This document shows, piece after piece, positions 36,735 through 43,832 of a stretch of 64,000 nucleotides of DNA (positions are counted from its first letter, which is position 1; each line of letters starts with the position of its first letter). The stretch is from Streptomyces sp. TSRI0107 (GTDB lineage: Bacteria; Actinomycetota; Actinomycetes; Streptomycetales; Streptomycetaceae): positions 1-64,000 of the forward strand of contig NZ_LIVZ01000011.1 of assembly GCF_001905845.1 (NCBI RefSeq), given 5' to 3'. The notes beneath the pieces were generated by a model that worked only from the letters and a program-made list of their open reading frames with translations, was not told the origin of the DNA and searched no databases. Made by a program: the position numbers and the translations under genes.

Positions 36735-37691
36735 ATGCTGAACCTCGACCGGCTGCGCACCCTCGACGCCCTCGCCCGGCACGGCTCGGTGAGCGGTGCC
36801 GCCGAGGGGCTGCATGTCACGACCTCGGCCGTCTCGCAGCAGCTGACCAAGCTGGAGCGGGAGGTCGGCCAGCGGCTGCTGGTGAAGCACGGCAGAGGCG
36901 TCCGCCTCACCGACGCGGGGCGGCTGCTCGCCGAGCACGCGGCGCGGATCCTGTCACAGGTGGAGCTCGCCCAGTCCGACCTGGAGGCGCAGCGCGGTCA
37001 GGTGGTCGGGGAGCTGCGGCTGTCGGCGTTCCCGACCGCCGCGCGCGGCCTCTTCCCCACGGCGCTCGCCGCGCTGCGCGCCGAGCATCCCGCGCTGCGC
37101 CTGCGCTCGTGCGAGCTGGAACCCGAGTACGGCATCCGGGGCGTGGTCCGCGGGGACCTCGATCTCGCGGTCGTCCTCGACTGGTACAACAAGCCGATGC
37201 CGCTGCCCGACGGCCTGGTCAAGGCGTCCATCCTGGAGGACCCCGCGGACGTCGCCCTGCCCGTCGGCCATCCGCTGGCCGGCCGGGAGGAGGTGGACCT
37301 CGCCGAGTTCGCCGAGGACGAGTGGATCACCTGGGGCGAGGGCGAGTTCTGCCACGAGTGGCTGATGTTCACCCTGCGGTCCAAGGGCATCGAGCCGACC
37401 CTCAGCCACCGCGCCGCCGAGACCCACACCCAGCTCGGGCTGGTCGCCGCCGGACTCGGGGTGTGCGTGGTGCCGCTGCTCGGCCGCCATCCGATGCCGC
37501 CCGGCGTCGTCACCGTCCCGCTGCGGCAGCGGGTGCGCCGCCATGTGTACGTCGTCTGGCGCGTGGACGCCGACCGGCGGCCGTCGATACGGGCGGCGGT
37601 GCGGGCGCTGCGCGCGGCGGGGAAGCGGGTCGCCGGACAGGCGGACGTTTCCCCTAGAGCAGCGCCAGCTTCCGGAAGTCCCACGACCTGA
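36735..37691 (+). CDS. LysR family transcriptional regulator (EamA-linked)
   Basis: The 318-residue regulator has a LysR helix-turn-helix (LDALARHGSVSGAAEGLHV, then TTSAVSQQLTKLEREVGQ) and an effector-binding domain. ATG at 36735 fits a leaderless message. The divergent EamA transporter is the obvious target. The final 38 bp overlap the convergent gene at 37654; the C-terminal tail after RAAGKR is low complexity and lies in this overlap. Confidence 0.87.
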   Translation: MLNLDRLRTLDALARHGSVSGAAEGLHVTTSAVSQQLTKLEREVGQRLLVKHGRGVRLTDAGRLLAEHAARILSQVELAQSDLEAQRGQVVGELRLSAFPTAARGLFPTALAALRAEHPALRLRSCELEPEYGIRGVVRGDLDLAVVLDWYNKPMPLPDGLVKASILEDPADVALPVGHPLAGREEVDLAEFAEDEWITWGEGEFCHEWLMFTLRSKGIEPTLSHRAAETHTQLGLVAAGLGVCVVPLLGRHPMPPGVVTVPLRQRVRRHVYVVWRVDADRRPSIRAAVRALRAAGKRVAGQADVSPRAAPASGSPTT

Positions 37692-38121
37692 TCGTGTCCG
37701 GGGCCAGCCGCAGCCAGGCGTGACGGCCGTCGTGCGGCAGGGTATCGAGGCCGAAGTACTTCCCGGCGAAGAGCCGCTCGACCCGCTCCAGCCCGGGGTG
37801 CGGCTCGCCGGTGCGCGGGGCCTCGCCGACGAACTCGACGGTCCCGGACAGCTCGGCGCCCCGCAGCTCGTCGTACTCCCGGCCGGCGTCGACCACCACG
37901 GCGAGGCGCGCGTCGCCGCGCAGGTCCGCCCAGCGCTTGCTGCGGGTGATCGAGTACAGCCAGAGCGAGCCGTCGTCCCAGACGAACCAGAGGGGGCTCA
38001 CATGCGGGGTCCCGTCGGCGGAGACGGTGGCGACACGGCAGGTGCGTTCGGCGGCCAGGAACGCGTCCAGCTCGCCGGGCGTCATCATGATCTTCCGGCC
38101 CCGGCGCTGCGTGACGGACAT
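37654..38121 (-). CDS. Pyridoxamine-5'-phosphate-oxidase family protein (F420/FMN-binding split barrel)
   Basis: The 155-residue single-domain split-barrel protein includes ERTCRVATVSADGTPHVSPL, then FVWDDGSLWLYSITRSKRW. This pattern is typical of actinobacterial FMN- or F420-dependent reductases and biliverdin-reductase-like proteins. Cofactor and substrate are not decided. ATG at 38121 has GAGGGGA upstream. It is convergent with and overlaps the LysR gene at its 3' end. Confidence 0.84.
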   Translation of the reverse strand: MSVTQRRGRKIMMTPGELDAFLAAERTCRVATVSADGTPHVSPLWFVWDDGSLWLYSITRSKRWADLRGDARLAVVVDAGREYDELRGAELSGTVEFVGEAPRTGEPHPGLERVERLFAGKYFGLDTLPHDGRHAWLRLAPDTIRSWDFRKLALL

Positions 38122-38207
38122 GGAATTCCCCTCGGCCGACTGGTGTCTGACGATGCGTCAGAACAGAATGGGCCCTCTCCCGTCCCCGCGCAACGGTGGA
38201 GGTCGCC

Positions 38208-38876
38208 ATGACGTCGTCGTACGAGGGTCCCGGCGCGCCCCTCGACCCCGCCACCACCGTAGTGCTCACCGTCGAATGCCAGCAGGGGGTTCTCGGCCCG
38301 GACAGCGCCCTGCCCGAACTCGCCCGGGCCGCCCGCGTCTCCGGGGCTCTCGACCGTGTCGCCCGGCTGGTCGCCGCCGCGCACCGCAGCGGCGTCCAGG
38401 TCGTCCACGCCGTCGCCGAGCGCCGCCCCGACGGCCGGGGACCGAGCCGCAACGCCCGCCTCTTCCGCGCCGCCGAACGGCTGCCGGTCCGGCAGCTCGC
38501 CGGGACCGCCGCGGTCCGGGTGGCGGCCCCGATCGAGGTCACCGAGGAAGACCTGGTCGTACGGCGGCTGCACGGCCTGTCGCCCCTCCACGGCACCGAG
38601 CTCCCCACCCTGCTGCGCAACCTCGGCTGCCGCACCCTCGTCGTCACCGGCGTCTCCGCCAACGTGGCCATACCCAACACCGTCTTCGACGCGGTGAACC
38701 TGGGCCACACCGTGGTCGTGCCGACCGACGCCATCGCGGGGGTGCCCGACGACTGCACCCCCACGATGATCCGGCACACCCTCGCCCTGGTCGCCACGCT
38801 CACGACCACCGACGAGGTGCTGGGCCACCTCGGACGCGCGCGCCGGGACTGGCCCCTCGCACTCACGCCAGCCTGA
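38208..38876 (+). CDS. Isochorismatase-fold protein lacking the catalytic triad
   Basis: The 222-residue protein has the isochorismatase-like hydrolase fold (VVLTVECQQGVLG at the start, LVVTGVSANVAIPNTVFDAV in the middle, VVVPTDAIAGVPDD after it). The usual Asp, Lys and Cys are replaced: Asp by Glu in VECQQG, Lys by Arg in VVRRLHGLSP and the nucleophilic Cys by Ala in SANVAIPN. It is therefore probably not a hydrolase of the normal mechanism. ATG at 38208 follows GGAGG (38198-38202). Its last 14 bp overlap the convergent Rieske gene. Confidence 0.8.
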   Translation: MTSSYEGPGAPLDPATTVVLTVECQQGVLGPDSALPELARAARVSGALDRVARLVAAAHRSGVQVVHAVAERRPDGRGPSRNARLFRAAERLPVRQLAGTAAVRVAAPIEVTEEDLVVRRLHGLSPLHGTELPTLLRNLGCRTLVVTGVSANVAIPNTVFDAVNLGHTVVVPTDAIAGVPDDCTPTMIRHTLALVATLTTTDEVLGHLGRARRDWPLALTPA

Positions 38877-39327
38877 TCTCCTCGCCCTGCACGGTGATCT
38901 CGGCGGGCGGCAGGGGCTTGGTCGCCGGGCCCTTCTTGACGCTGCCGTCGGTGGCCGAGAAATGACTGTCGTGGCAGGGGCAGATGATCAGCCCGTCCTT
39001 GACGTCCCGCACCGCGCAGCCCTGGTGGGTGCACTTCGACGAGAACGCCTTGAACTCGCCCGCCGCCGGCTGGGTGACCACCACACCCTCGTCGGCGAAG
39101 ACCTTGCCACCGCCCTGGGGGATCTCCGTGGTCGCGGCGAGCACGGCGCCGGTCGCGCCGCTGTCACCGCCGTCTCCGGCGTCTACGGCGTCCGTGCCGT
39201 TCCCGCCGTTCCCGCCGTCCTCCGAGCCGCAGCCGGTCAGCGTGACGGCGAGGCTCGCCGCTCCGGCCGCGGCCAGGACGGTACGACGGGCCGGACCCGA
39301 CCCGGGCTGAAGCGATTCCGTGGGCAT
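38863..39327 (-). CDS. Rieske [2Fe-2S] lipoprotein exported by the Tat pathway
   Basis: The 154-residue protein starts with a twin-arginine signal (PARRTVLAAAGAASLAVT) ending in a lipobox (LTGC), so it should be folded with its cluster, exported and lipid-anchored outside. A Gly/Asp-rich linker (about residues 34-58) follows. The C-terminal Rieske domain has cluster ligands in CTHQGC and CPCHDSHF. It probably carries electrons for an unknown oxidoreductase. Partner genes are not adjacent. Confidence 0.9.
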   Translation of the reverse strand: MPTESLQPGSGPARRTVLAAAGAASLAVTLTGCGSEDGGNGGNGTDAVDAGDGGDSGATGAVLAATTEIPQGGGKVFADEGVVVTQPAAGEFKAFSSKCTHQGCAVRDVKDGLIICPCHDSHFSATDGSVKKGPATKPLPPAEITVQGEEIRLA

Positions 39328-39479
39328 CCTGAGGTTCCCTTCTGCGGACTTCGTGTGCGGTCGGCTGCATGTGATGTCCAGCAGTACGGCCCCGGAGCGG
39401 ATCCGGTTCAGCCGCCACGCGGGTCTTCACCCCAAAGAGGCCCAGGGCTGGGCCGGGCCGCGTCAGGCCGCCCCCGACG

Positions 39480-39495
39480 CCCCAGTAGCCTGGGG
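39480..39495 (+). promoter_or_regulatory. -10 box inside an inverted repeat before the HipA-type kinase
   Basis: CCCCAG-TAGC-CTGGGG is a perfect 6-bp-arm inverted repeat. Within it, TAGCCT (39486-39491) is a good -10 box 6 bases before the ATG, implying a leaderless message. A repressor bound here would block transcription directly. Confidence 0.5.
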
Positions 39496-39497
39496 CG

Positions 39498-40262
39498 ATG
39501 CTCAAGGAAGTCATCGCGACCCGCTACATCACGCCGCTGCGTGAGGGCGGCTCGCTGCCGGGACTCGTCGAGGCCGACGACTTCGGGACGTACGTCGTCA
39601 AGTTCACCGGAGCCGGTCAGGGACGCAAGACCCTCGTCGCGGAAGTGGTCTGCGGGGAACTCGCCCGCCGCCTCGGCTTCCGCGTGCCCCGGCTGGTGAC
39701 GCTGGACCTCGACCCCGACCTGGGGCTCGGCGAGCCCGACCAGCAGGTGCAGGAACTGCTGAAGTCCAGCGGCGGCACCAACCTCGGCATGGACTTCCTC
39801 TCCGGCGCGCTCGGCTTCGACCCGCTCGCCTTCCGGGTGAGCCCCGAGGAGGCCGGGCGGATCGTCTGGTTCGACGCGCTGGTGAACAACGTCGACCGCT
39901 CCTGGCGCAACCCCAACCTGCTGATGTGGCGGGGCGAGCCGTGGCTCATCGACCACGGCGCCACGATGATCTGGCACCACAACTGGCCGTCCGCCGAGGC
40001 CTCCGCCGCCCGCCCGTACGACGCCTCCGACCACGCCCTGCGGCCGTTCGCCCCGGACGTCCGCGCGGCCGCCGCCGAGCTCGCGCCGCGCGTCACCGAG
40101 GATCTGCTCGCCGAGGTCACCGCCGAGATCCCGGACGCCTGGCTGGCCGACGAGCCCGGCTTCGACTCGCCGGACGACCTCAGAAGGGCGTACGCGCGGC
40201 CGCTGCTGGCGCGCGCCGCCGTCATCCACGACCGCGTCAACGGCATCGAGGGGACCAAGTGA
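39498..40262 (+). CDS. HipA-type kinase, compact form
   Basis: The 254-residue protein is the kinase core of the HipA family without the usual N-terminal subdomain. The ATP-binding Lys lies in FGTYVVKFTGAG. The catalytic loop is VNNVDRSWRNPN, and the metal-binding Asp is in WLIDHG, so it looks active. HipA kinases phosphorylate tRNA synthetases and other targets in toxin-antitoxin systems. No HipB-like helix-turn-helix gene is adjacent; instead the stop overlaps the start of a DUF3037 gene (GTGA). The target is unknown. Confidence 0.85.
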   Translation: MLKEVIATRYITPLREGGSLPGLVEADDFGTYVVKFTGAGQGRKTLVAEVVCGELARRLGFRVPRLVTLDLDPDLGLGEPDQQVQELLKSSGGTNLGMDFLSGALGFDPLAFRVSPEEAGRIVWFDALVNNVDRSWRNPNLLMWRGEPWLIDHGATMIWHHNWPSAEASAARPYDASDHALRPFAPDVRAAAAELAPRVTEDLLAEVTAEIPDAWLADEPGFDSPDDLRRAYARPLLARAAVIHDRVNGIEGTK

Positions 40263-40675
40263 CCGAGCGCCACATCATCAAGGGCAGCCGGCGCAGCGAC
40301 CGGGACGTCTTCGAGTACGCCCTGCTGCGGGTCGTGCCCCGCGTCGAACGCGGGGAGTGCATCAACGCGGGCGTGCTCGTCTACTGCCGGGCCAAGGCCT
40401 ACGTCGGCGCCCGCACCCACCTCGACGAGGCCCGGCTGCTGGCCCTGGACCCCCGGACCGACGTGGCCGGCGTCCGGGCCGCGCTGCGCGCCGTCGAGAG
40501 CGTCTGCGGCGGCGGCGAGGCGGCGGGACAGGCCGCGGGCGACGACCCCGGCCGCCGCTTCCGCTGGCTGATCGCCCCCCGCTCGACGATCGTCCAACCG
40601 GGCCCGGTCCACACGGGCCTGACGACCGACCCGACCGCGGAGACCGAGCGCTTGCTGGACCTGCTGGTGCGGTGA
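40259..40675 (+). CDS. DUF3037 family protein coupled to the HipA-type kinase
   Basis: The 138-residue protein carries FEYALLRVVPRVERGECINA, then VYCRAKAYVGAR, matching DUF3037. No function is established for the family. It starts at GTG 40259, overlapping the kinase stop by 4 bases, so the two proteins are made together. It may be a partner, inhibitor or substrate of the kinase. Beyond its stop lies a repeat-bearing region without genes. Confidence 0.85.
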   Translation: MTERHIIKGSRRSDRDVFEYALLRVVPRVERGECINAGVLVYCRAKAYVGARTHLDEARLLALDPRTDVAGVRAALRAVESVCGGGEAAGQAAGDDPGRRFRWLIAPRSTIVQPGPVHTGLTTDPTAETERLLDLLVR

Positions 40676-41312
40676 AGGTGCCACCGGCGGTCTGCTGTCG
40701 GGGTGGTGTGCCGGGGTTGCCGACAGCGATCGGCGGGTGCGGTGGCCGGGTCCTCGGCGGGGCAGTTTCTGCGGCGCGCTTCAAGGGCTGCGGGTGGGGG
40801 CTGTGGACGGCCGGTACGGGGCAGGTGGCCCCGGTGGGGCGGCTGTTGCTTCGGTGCGCCAGGGTTGCCGGTGGTGCGGTGGCTGGGACGCTGACGCTCT
40901 GCTTCTGCGGCCGGGTGCCAGGGTCGCCGACAGCGATCGGCGGGTGCGGTGGCCGGGTCCTCGGCGGGGCAGTTTCTGCGGCGCGCCATCAAGGGCTGCG
41001 GGTGGTGGCCGTGGGCGGTCGGTGTGGGGACGGGTGTTCCTGGCGGGGCGGTTTGCCCCGGTCCCTCGGGTTGCCGGTGGCGAGCGGCGGATGCTGGGCT
41101 CGGGCCCTCGGCCGGGCATTTTCTGCGGTGTGCTGCAAGGCGCCGGTGGCAGCTGGTGAACCGCCGGTGCGGGGACGGGTGTCCCCGGCGAAGCGGCTGT
41201 TGCGTCGGCCGCCAAGTTGCCGGTGGTGCGGTCGCCGAAGCTGGTGAGCGGCCGGTTCCGCAGCAGGGCAGCTGTGTGCCATTGCGTCAGTCCCGCGCGG
41301 GCTCCCCGCAGG
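40676..41312. repeat. 637-bp gene-free region with long direct repeats
   Basis: A 61-bp segment beginning GCCGACAGCGATCGGCGGGT occurs identically at 40719-40779 and 40926-40986 (207-bp period). A diverged third copy lies around 41078-41140. Both exact copies continue into CAAGGGCTGCGGGTGG. Flanking GCCGGTGGTGCGG motifs recur as well. Frames are open on both strands but have no start context, no family similarity and no single-frame codon bias, so I treat the region as noncoding. It lies between the DUF3037 gene and a convergent gene. Confidence 0.75.
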
Positions 41313-41813
41313 TCAGCGTCTCCTCCGGCGTACCACGTAGCCGGTCGTGAGCGCGGCGGCCGCGACGAAGAGGGCGCCTGCGGTCAGGTCCCAGCCGCTC
41401 GGGCCGGAGGTGGTCGCGCCGCCGAGTCCGCCCGCGACGCCGCGGGTGGGGGCGGCGGTCGTGGGGGCGGCGAGGGTGGTCGCGGGGGCGGGCACCCCGG
41501 GGGTCGCGGGCGCCGTGGGTGTCGCGGGCTGTCTGGGGCGGGTGGTGGCGGAGATGTCACCGTCGCCGAGGTCACCGTCGCCGGTGTCGTCGCCGCCGCG
41601 GCGGGCCAGCACGTCACAGGCGACCCCGTCGTCCGGGCCCGTGTCCTCGTCGAGGCCGTGCGGATCGCTCGGGTCCGCGTCGAAGACGGCCTGCGCGTCC
41701 TCCTGGTGGGCGAAATGGGTGCAGTCCAGGTCCTGCGCGTGAGCGGGGCCGGCCGCCGGCACTATCGCGACGAGCGCGAAGAGCGTGCCCACGGCACCGG
41801 TGCGACGGCGCAT
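41313..41813 (-). CDS. Secreted or membrane-anchored excalibur-domain protein
   Basis: The 166-residue protein has a signal peptide (residues 1-26, ending AGPAHA) and an excalibur calcium-binding motif (DLDCTHFAHQEDAQAVFDAD, then DPHGLDEDTGPDDGVACD). A Thr/Pro/Ala-rich stalk follows, then a C-terminal membrane helix ending YVVRRRRR. No LPXTG is present. It is expected to sit on the outer face of the membrane. ATG at 41813 is the only good start. Confidence 0.83.
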   Translation of the reverse strand: MRRRTGAVGTLFALVAIVPAAGPAHAQDLDCTHFAHQEDAQAVFDADPSDPHGLDEDTGPDDGVACDVLARRGGDDTGDGDLGDGDISATTRPRQPATPTAPATPGVPAPATTLAAPTTAAPTRGVAGGLGGATTSGPSGWDLTAGALFVAAAALTTGYVVRRRRR

Positions 41814-41940
41814 GGAGCGCCTCCTTTCCGGCCACGAATGGCTCGCTCCTCGACGCTAGGCGCCGGGCGGCGCGGCGGCGCGTGGCGGTAGGCCGATCGG
41901 ATGGCGCGGGGGTAATGGATCACACGCACCCGATCGGGCG

Positions 41941-41969
41941 TTGACACCGCGTGCCAGGGCTTCTAGCGT
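41941..41969 (+). promoter_or_regulatory. Housekeeping-type promoter of the SDR pair
   Basis: TTGACA (41941-41946) is a perfect -35, followed after 17 bp by TAGCGT (41964-41969). The predicted start is near 41976. The transcript would have a leader of about 77 bases before the ATG at 42053. Confidence 0.75.
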
Positions 41970-41987
41970 CACGTCTGCTGAAGGTAC

Positions 41988-42001
41988 TAAGCGGTCGCTC
42001 A
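41988..42001. promoter_or_regulatory. TetR-type operator downstream of the SDR promoter
   Basis: TAAGCGGTCGCTCA is a near-perfect 14-bp inverted repeat (TAAGCG and CGCTCA half-sites), at about +12 to +25 of the predicted transcript. It resembles operators of TetR regulators of acyl-CoA metabolism, which often contain AAGCG-type half-sites. The regulator gene is not in this immediate region. Confidence 0.5.
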
Positions 42002-42052
42002 CTCAATGGGCGTACCGCAGGAGCCGCATCCCAAGGGCGAGGAGAAGCAGCA

Positions 42053-42814
42053 ATGTCCACCACTGAGCAGCGGGTCGCGGTCGTCACCGGTGCCGCGCGC
42101 GGTATCGGCGCCGCCACCGCCGTACGACTGGCGGCCGAGGGTCGTGCGGTCGCCGTGATCGACCTCGACGAGGCCGCCTGCAAGGACACCGTGGAGAAGA
42201 TCACCGCGGCGGGCGGCAAGGCCCTCGCGGTCGGCTGCGACGTCTCCGACGAGGCGCAGGTCGAGGCGGCCGTCGCGCGGATCGCCGAGGAACTGGGCGC
42301 GCCCACGATCCTCGTCAACAACGCGGGCGTGCTCCGCGACAACCTGCTGTTCAAGATGAGCGTGTCCGAGTGGGACACCGTCATGAACGTGCACCTGCGC
42401 GGCGCCTTCCTGATGTCCAAGGCCTGTCAGAAGCACATGGTCGACGCCGGCTTCGGCCGGATCGTCAACCTCTCCTCGTCCTCCGCGCTCGGCAACCGCG
42501 GCCAGGTCAACTACTCGGCCGCCAAGGCGGGTCTGCAGGGCTTCACCAAGACCCTCGCCAAGGAGCTCGGCAAGTTCGGCATCACCGCCAACGCCGTCGC
42601 CCCCGGCTTCATCGCCACCGACATGACCGCCGCCACCGCCGAGCGGGTCGGCATGGGCTTCGAGGACTTCAAGACCGCCGCCGCCTCGATGATCCCCGTG
42701 CAGCGCGTCGGCGAGCCGGACGACATCGCGAACGCCATCGCCTTCTTCACCGGCGAGGCGGCCGGCTTCGTCTCCGGCCAGGTGCTGTACGTCGCCGGCG
42801 GACCGCTCGACTAG
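42053..42814 (+). CDS. fabG: 3-oxoacyl-ACP reductase-like SDR (FabG family)
   Basis: The 253-residue short-chain dehydrogenase has the cofactor motif TGAARGIGAA, LVNNAGV, catalytic Ser in NLSSSS, and YSAAKAG for Tyr and Lys. An Asp after beta-2 (VIDLDEAA) suggests NADH use. It is predicted to reduce 3-oxoacyl thioesters or to oxidise 3-hydroxyacyl-CoA. ATG at 42053 follows GAGGAGA. It is cotranscribed with a second SDR 13 bp downstream, and the operator suggests a fatty-acid or acyl-CoA degradation role rather than essential synthesis. Confidence 0.86.
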   Translation: MSTTEQRVAVVTGAARGIGAATAVRLAAEGRAVAVIDLDEAACKDTVEKITAAGGKALAVGCDVSDEAQVEAAVARIAEELGAPTILVNNAGVLRDNLLFKMSVSEWDTVMNVHLRGAFLMSKACQKHMVDAGFGRIVNLSSSSALGNRGQVNYSAAKAGLQGFTKTLAKELGKFGITANAVAPGFIATDMTAATAERVGMGFEDFKTAAASMIPVQRVGEPDDIANAIAFFTGEAAGFVSGQVLYVAGGPLD

Positions 42815-42827
42815 GGATCACGACACC

Positions 42828-43580
42828 ATGACTGAACTCTCCGGCAAGGTCGCGCTCGTCACGGGCGCCAGCCGCGGCATCGGCTACGGCGTCGCCGAGG
42901 CGCTCGTCGCGCGCGGCGACCGGGTCTGCATCACCGGCCGCACCGAGGACGCCCTCAAGGAGGCCGTCGAAAGGCTCGGCTCCGACCGGGTGATCGGTGT
43001 CGCGGGCAAGGCCCACGACGAGGCCCACCAGGCGCTCGCCGTCGAACGCACCATGGAGGCCTTCGGCCGGGTCGACTACCTGGTCAACAACGCCGGGACC
43101 AACCCGGTGTTCGGGCCGATCGCGGACCTCGACCTCAACGTGGCCCGCAAGGTGTTCGAGACCAACGTGATCTCGGCGCTCGGCTTCGCCCAGCGGACCT
43201 GGCACGCCTGGCAGAAGGACAACGGCGGGGCGATCGTCAACATCGCCTCCGTCGCGGGCCTCGCGCCCTCGCCGTTCATCGGCGCGTACGGCGTCAGCAA
43301 GGCCGCGATGATCAACCTGACCATCCAGCTGGCGCACGAGTTCGCGCCCAAGGTGCGGGTCAACGCGATCGCCCCGGCGGTGGTCAAGACCAAGTTCGCG
43401 CAGGCGCTCTACGAGGGCCGTGAGGAGGAGGCGGCCGCGGCGTACCCGCTGAAGCGGCTCGGCGTGCCCTCCGACATCGGTGGCGCCGCCGCGTTCCTGA
43501 CCTCCGAGCAGTCCGACTGGGTCACCGGTCAGACGCTCGTCGTGGACGGCGGCATCTTCCTCAACGCGGGCGTCGCCTGA
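42828..43580 (+). CDS. SDR family oxidoreductase (second of pair)
   Basis: The 250-residue short-chain dehydrogenase has TGASRGIGYG at the cofactor site, LVNNAGTNPVFGP, catalytic Ser in NIASVAGLAP and Tyr/Lys in YGVSKAA. An Arg in CITGRTEDAL after beta-2 suggests NADPH preference, unlike the upstream partner. ATG at 42828 is 13 bp after the previous stop. The pair may act in sequence or in opposite redox directions on acyl substrates. Confidence 0.87.
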   Translation: MTELSGKVALVTGASRGIGYGVAEALVARGDRVCITGRTEDALKEAVERLGSDRVIGVAGKAHDEAHQALAVERTMEAFGRVDYLVNNAGTNPVFGPIADLDLNVARKVFETNVISALGFAQRTWHAWQKDNGGAIVNIASVAGLAPSPFIGAYGVSKAAMINLTIQLAHEFAPKVRVNAIAPAVVKTKFAQALYEGREEEAAAAYPLKRLGVPSDIGGAAAFLTSEQSDWVTGQTLVVDGGIFLNAGVA

Positions 43581-43587
43581 CGCGCCG

Positions 43588-43609
43588 GGGCCCGGCGGTC
43601 GCCGGGCCC
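43588..43609 (+). terminator. Terminator after the SDR pair
   Basis: A GGGCCCGGC stem (43588-43596) pairs with GCCGGGCCC (43601-43609) around GGTC, 7 bases after the second SDR stop. There is no T tract. Confidence 0.75.
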
Positions 43610-43670
43610 GCCACACGGGCGTCGTTTCCCGTCGATACCTTTTCGTGCTCCGCGCGTGACGCGATCGGTG

Positions 43671-43699
43671 TTGACGGAAACGGCGCCCGTGCCCATGTT
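43671..43699 (+). promoter_or_regulatory. Candidate promoter of the binding-lipoprotein gene
   Basis: TTGACG (43671-43676) is followed after 17 bp by CATGTT (43694-43699), a partial match at the -10. A leader of about 125 bases would precede the start at 43833. Nothing else is recognised in this 252-bp gap. Confidence 0.4.
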
Positions 43700-43832
43700 T
43701 GAGGCTCGCAAGGAGGCTGACAACGTCGTCATCGGAAAGGTGATCAACCACCTCCCGCAAGGACGGTCCACGCGGCGTGTTGCTGCGGTAGTGTCTGCCG
43801 ACCTTTGGTATGGCAGATCGAGGAGCGTGCGC

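Noticed and set aside
40357..41247. 296-codon plus-strand frame and several minus-strand frames over the repeat interval
   Set aside because: The first part is out of frame with the DUF3037 gene and the rest is repeat sequence without start context or recognisable product.
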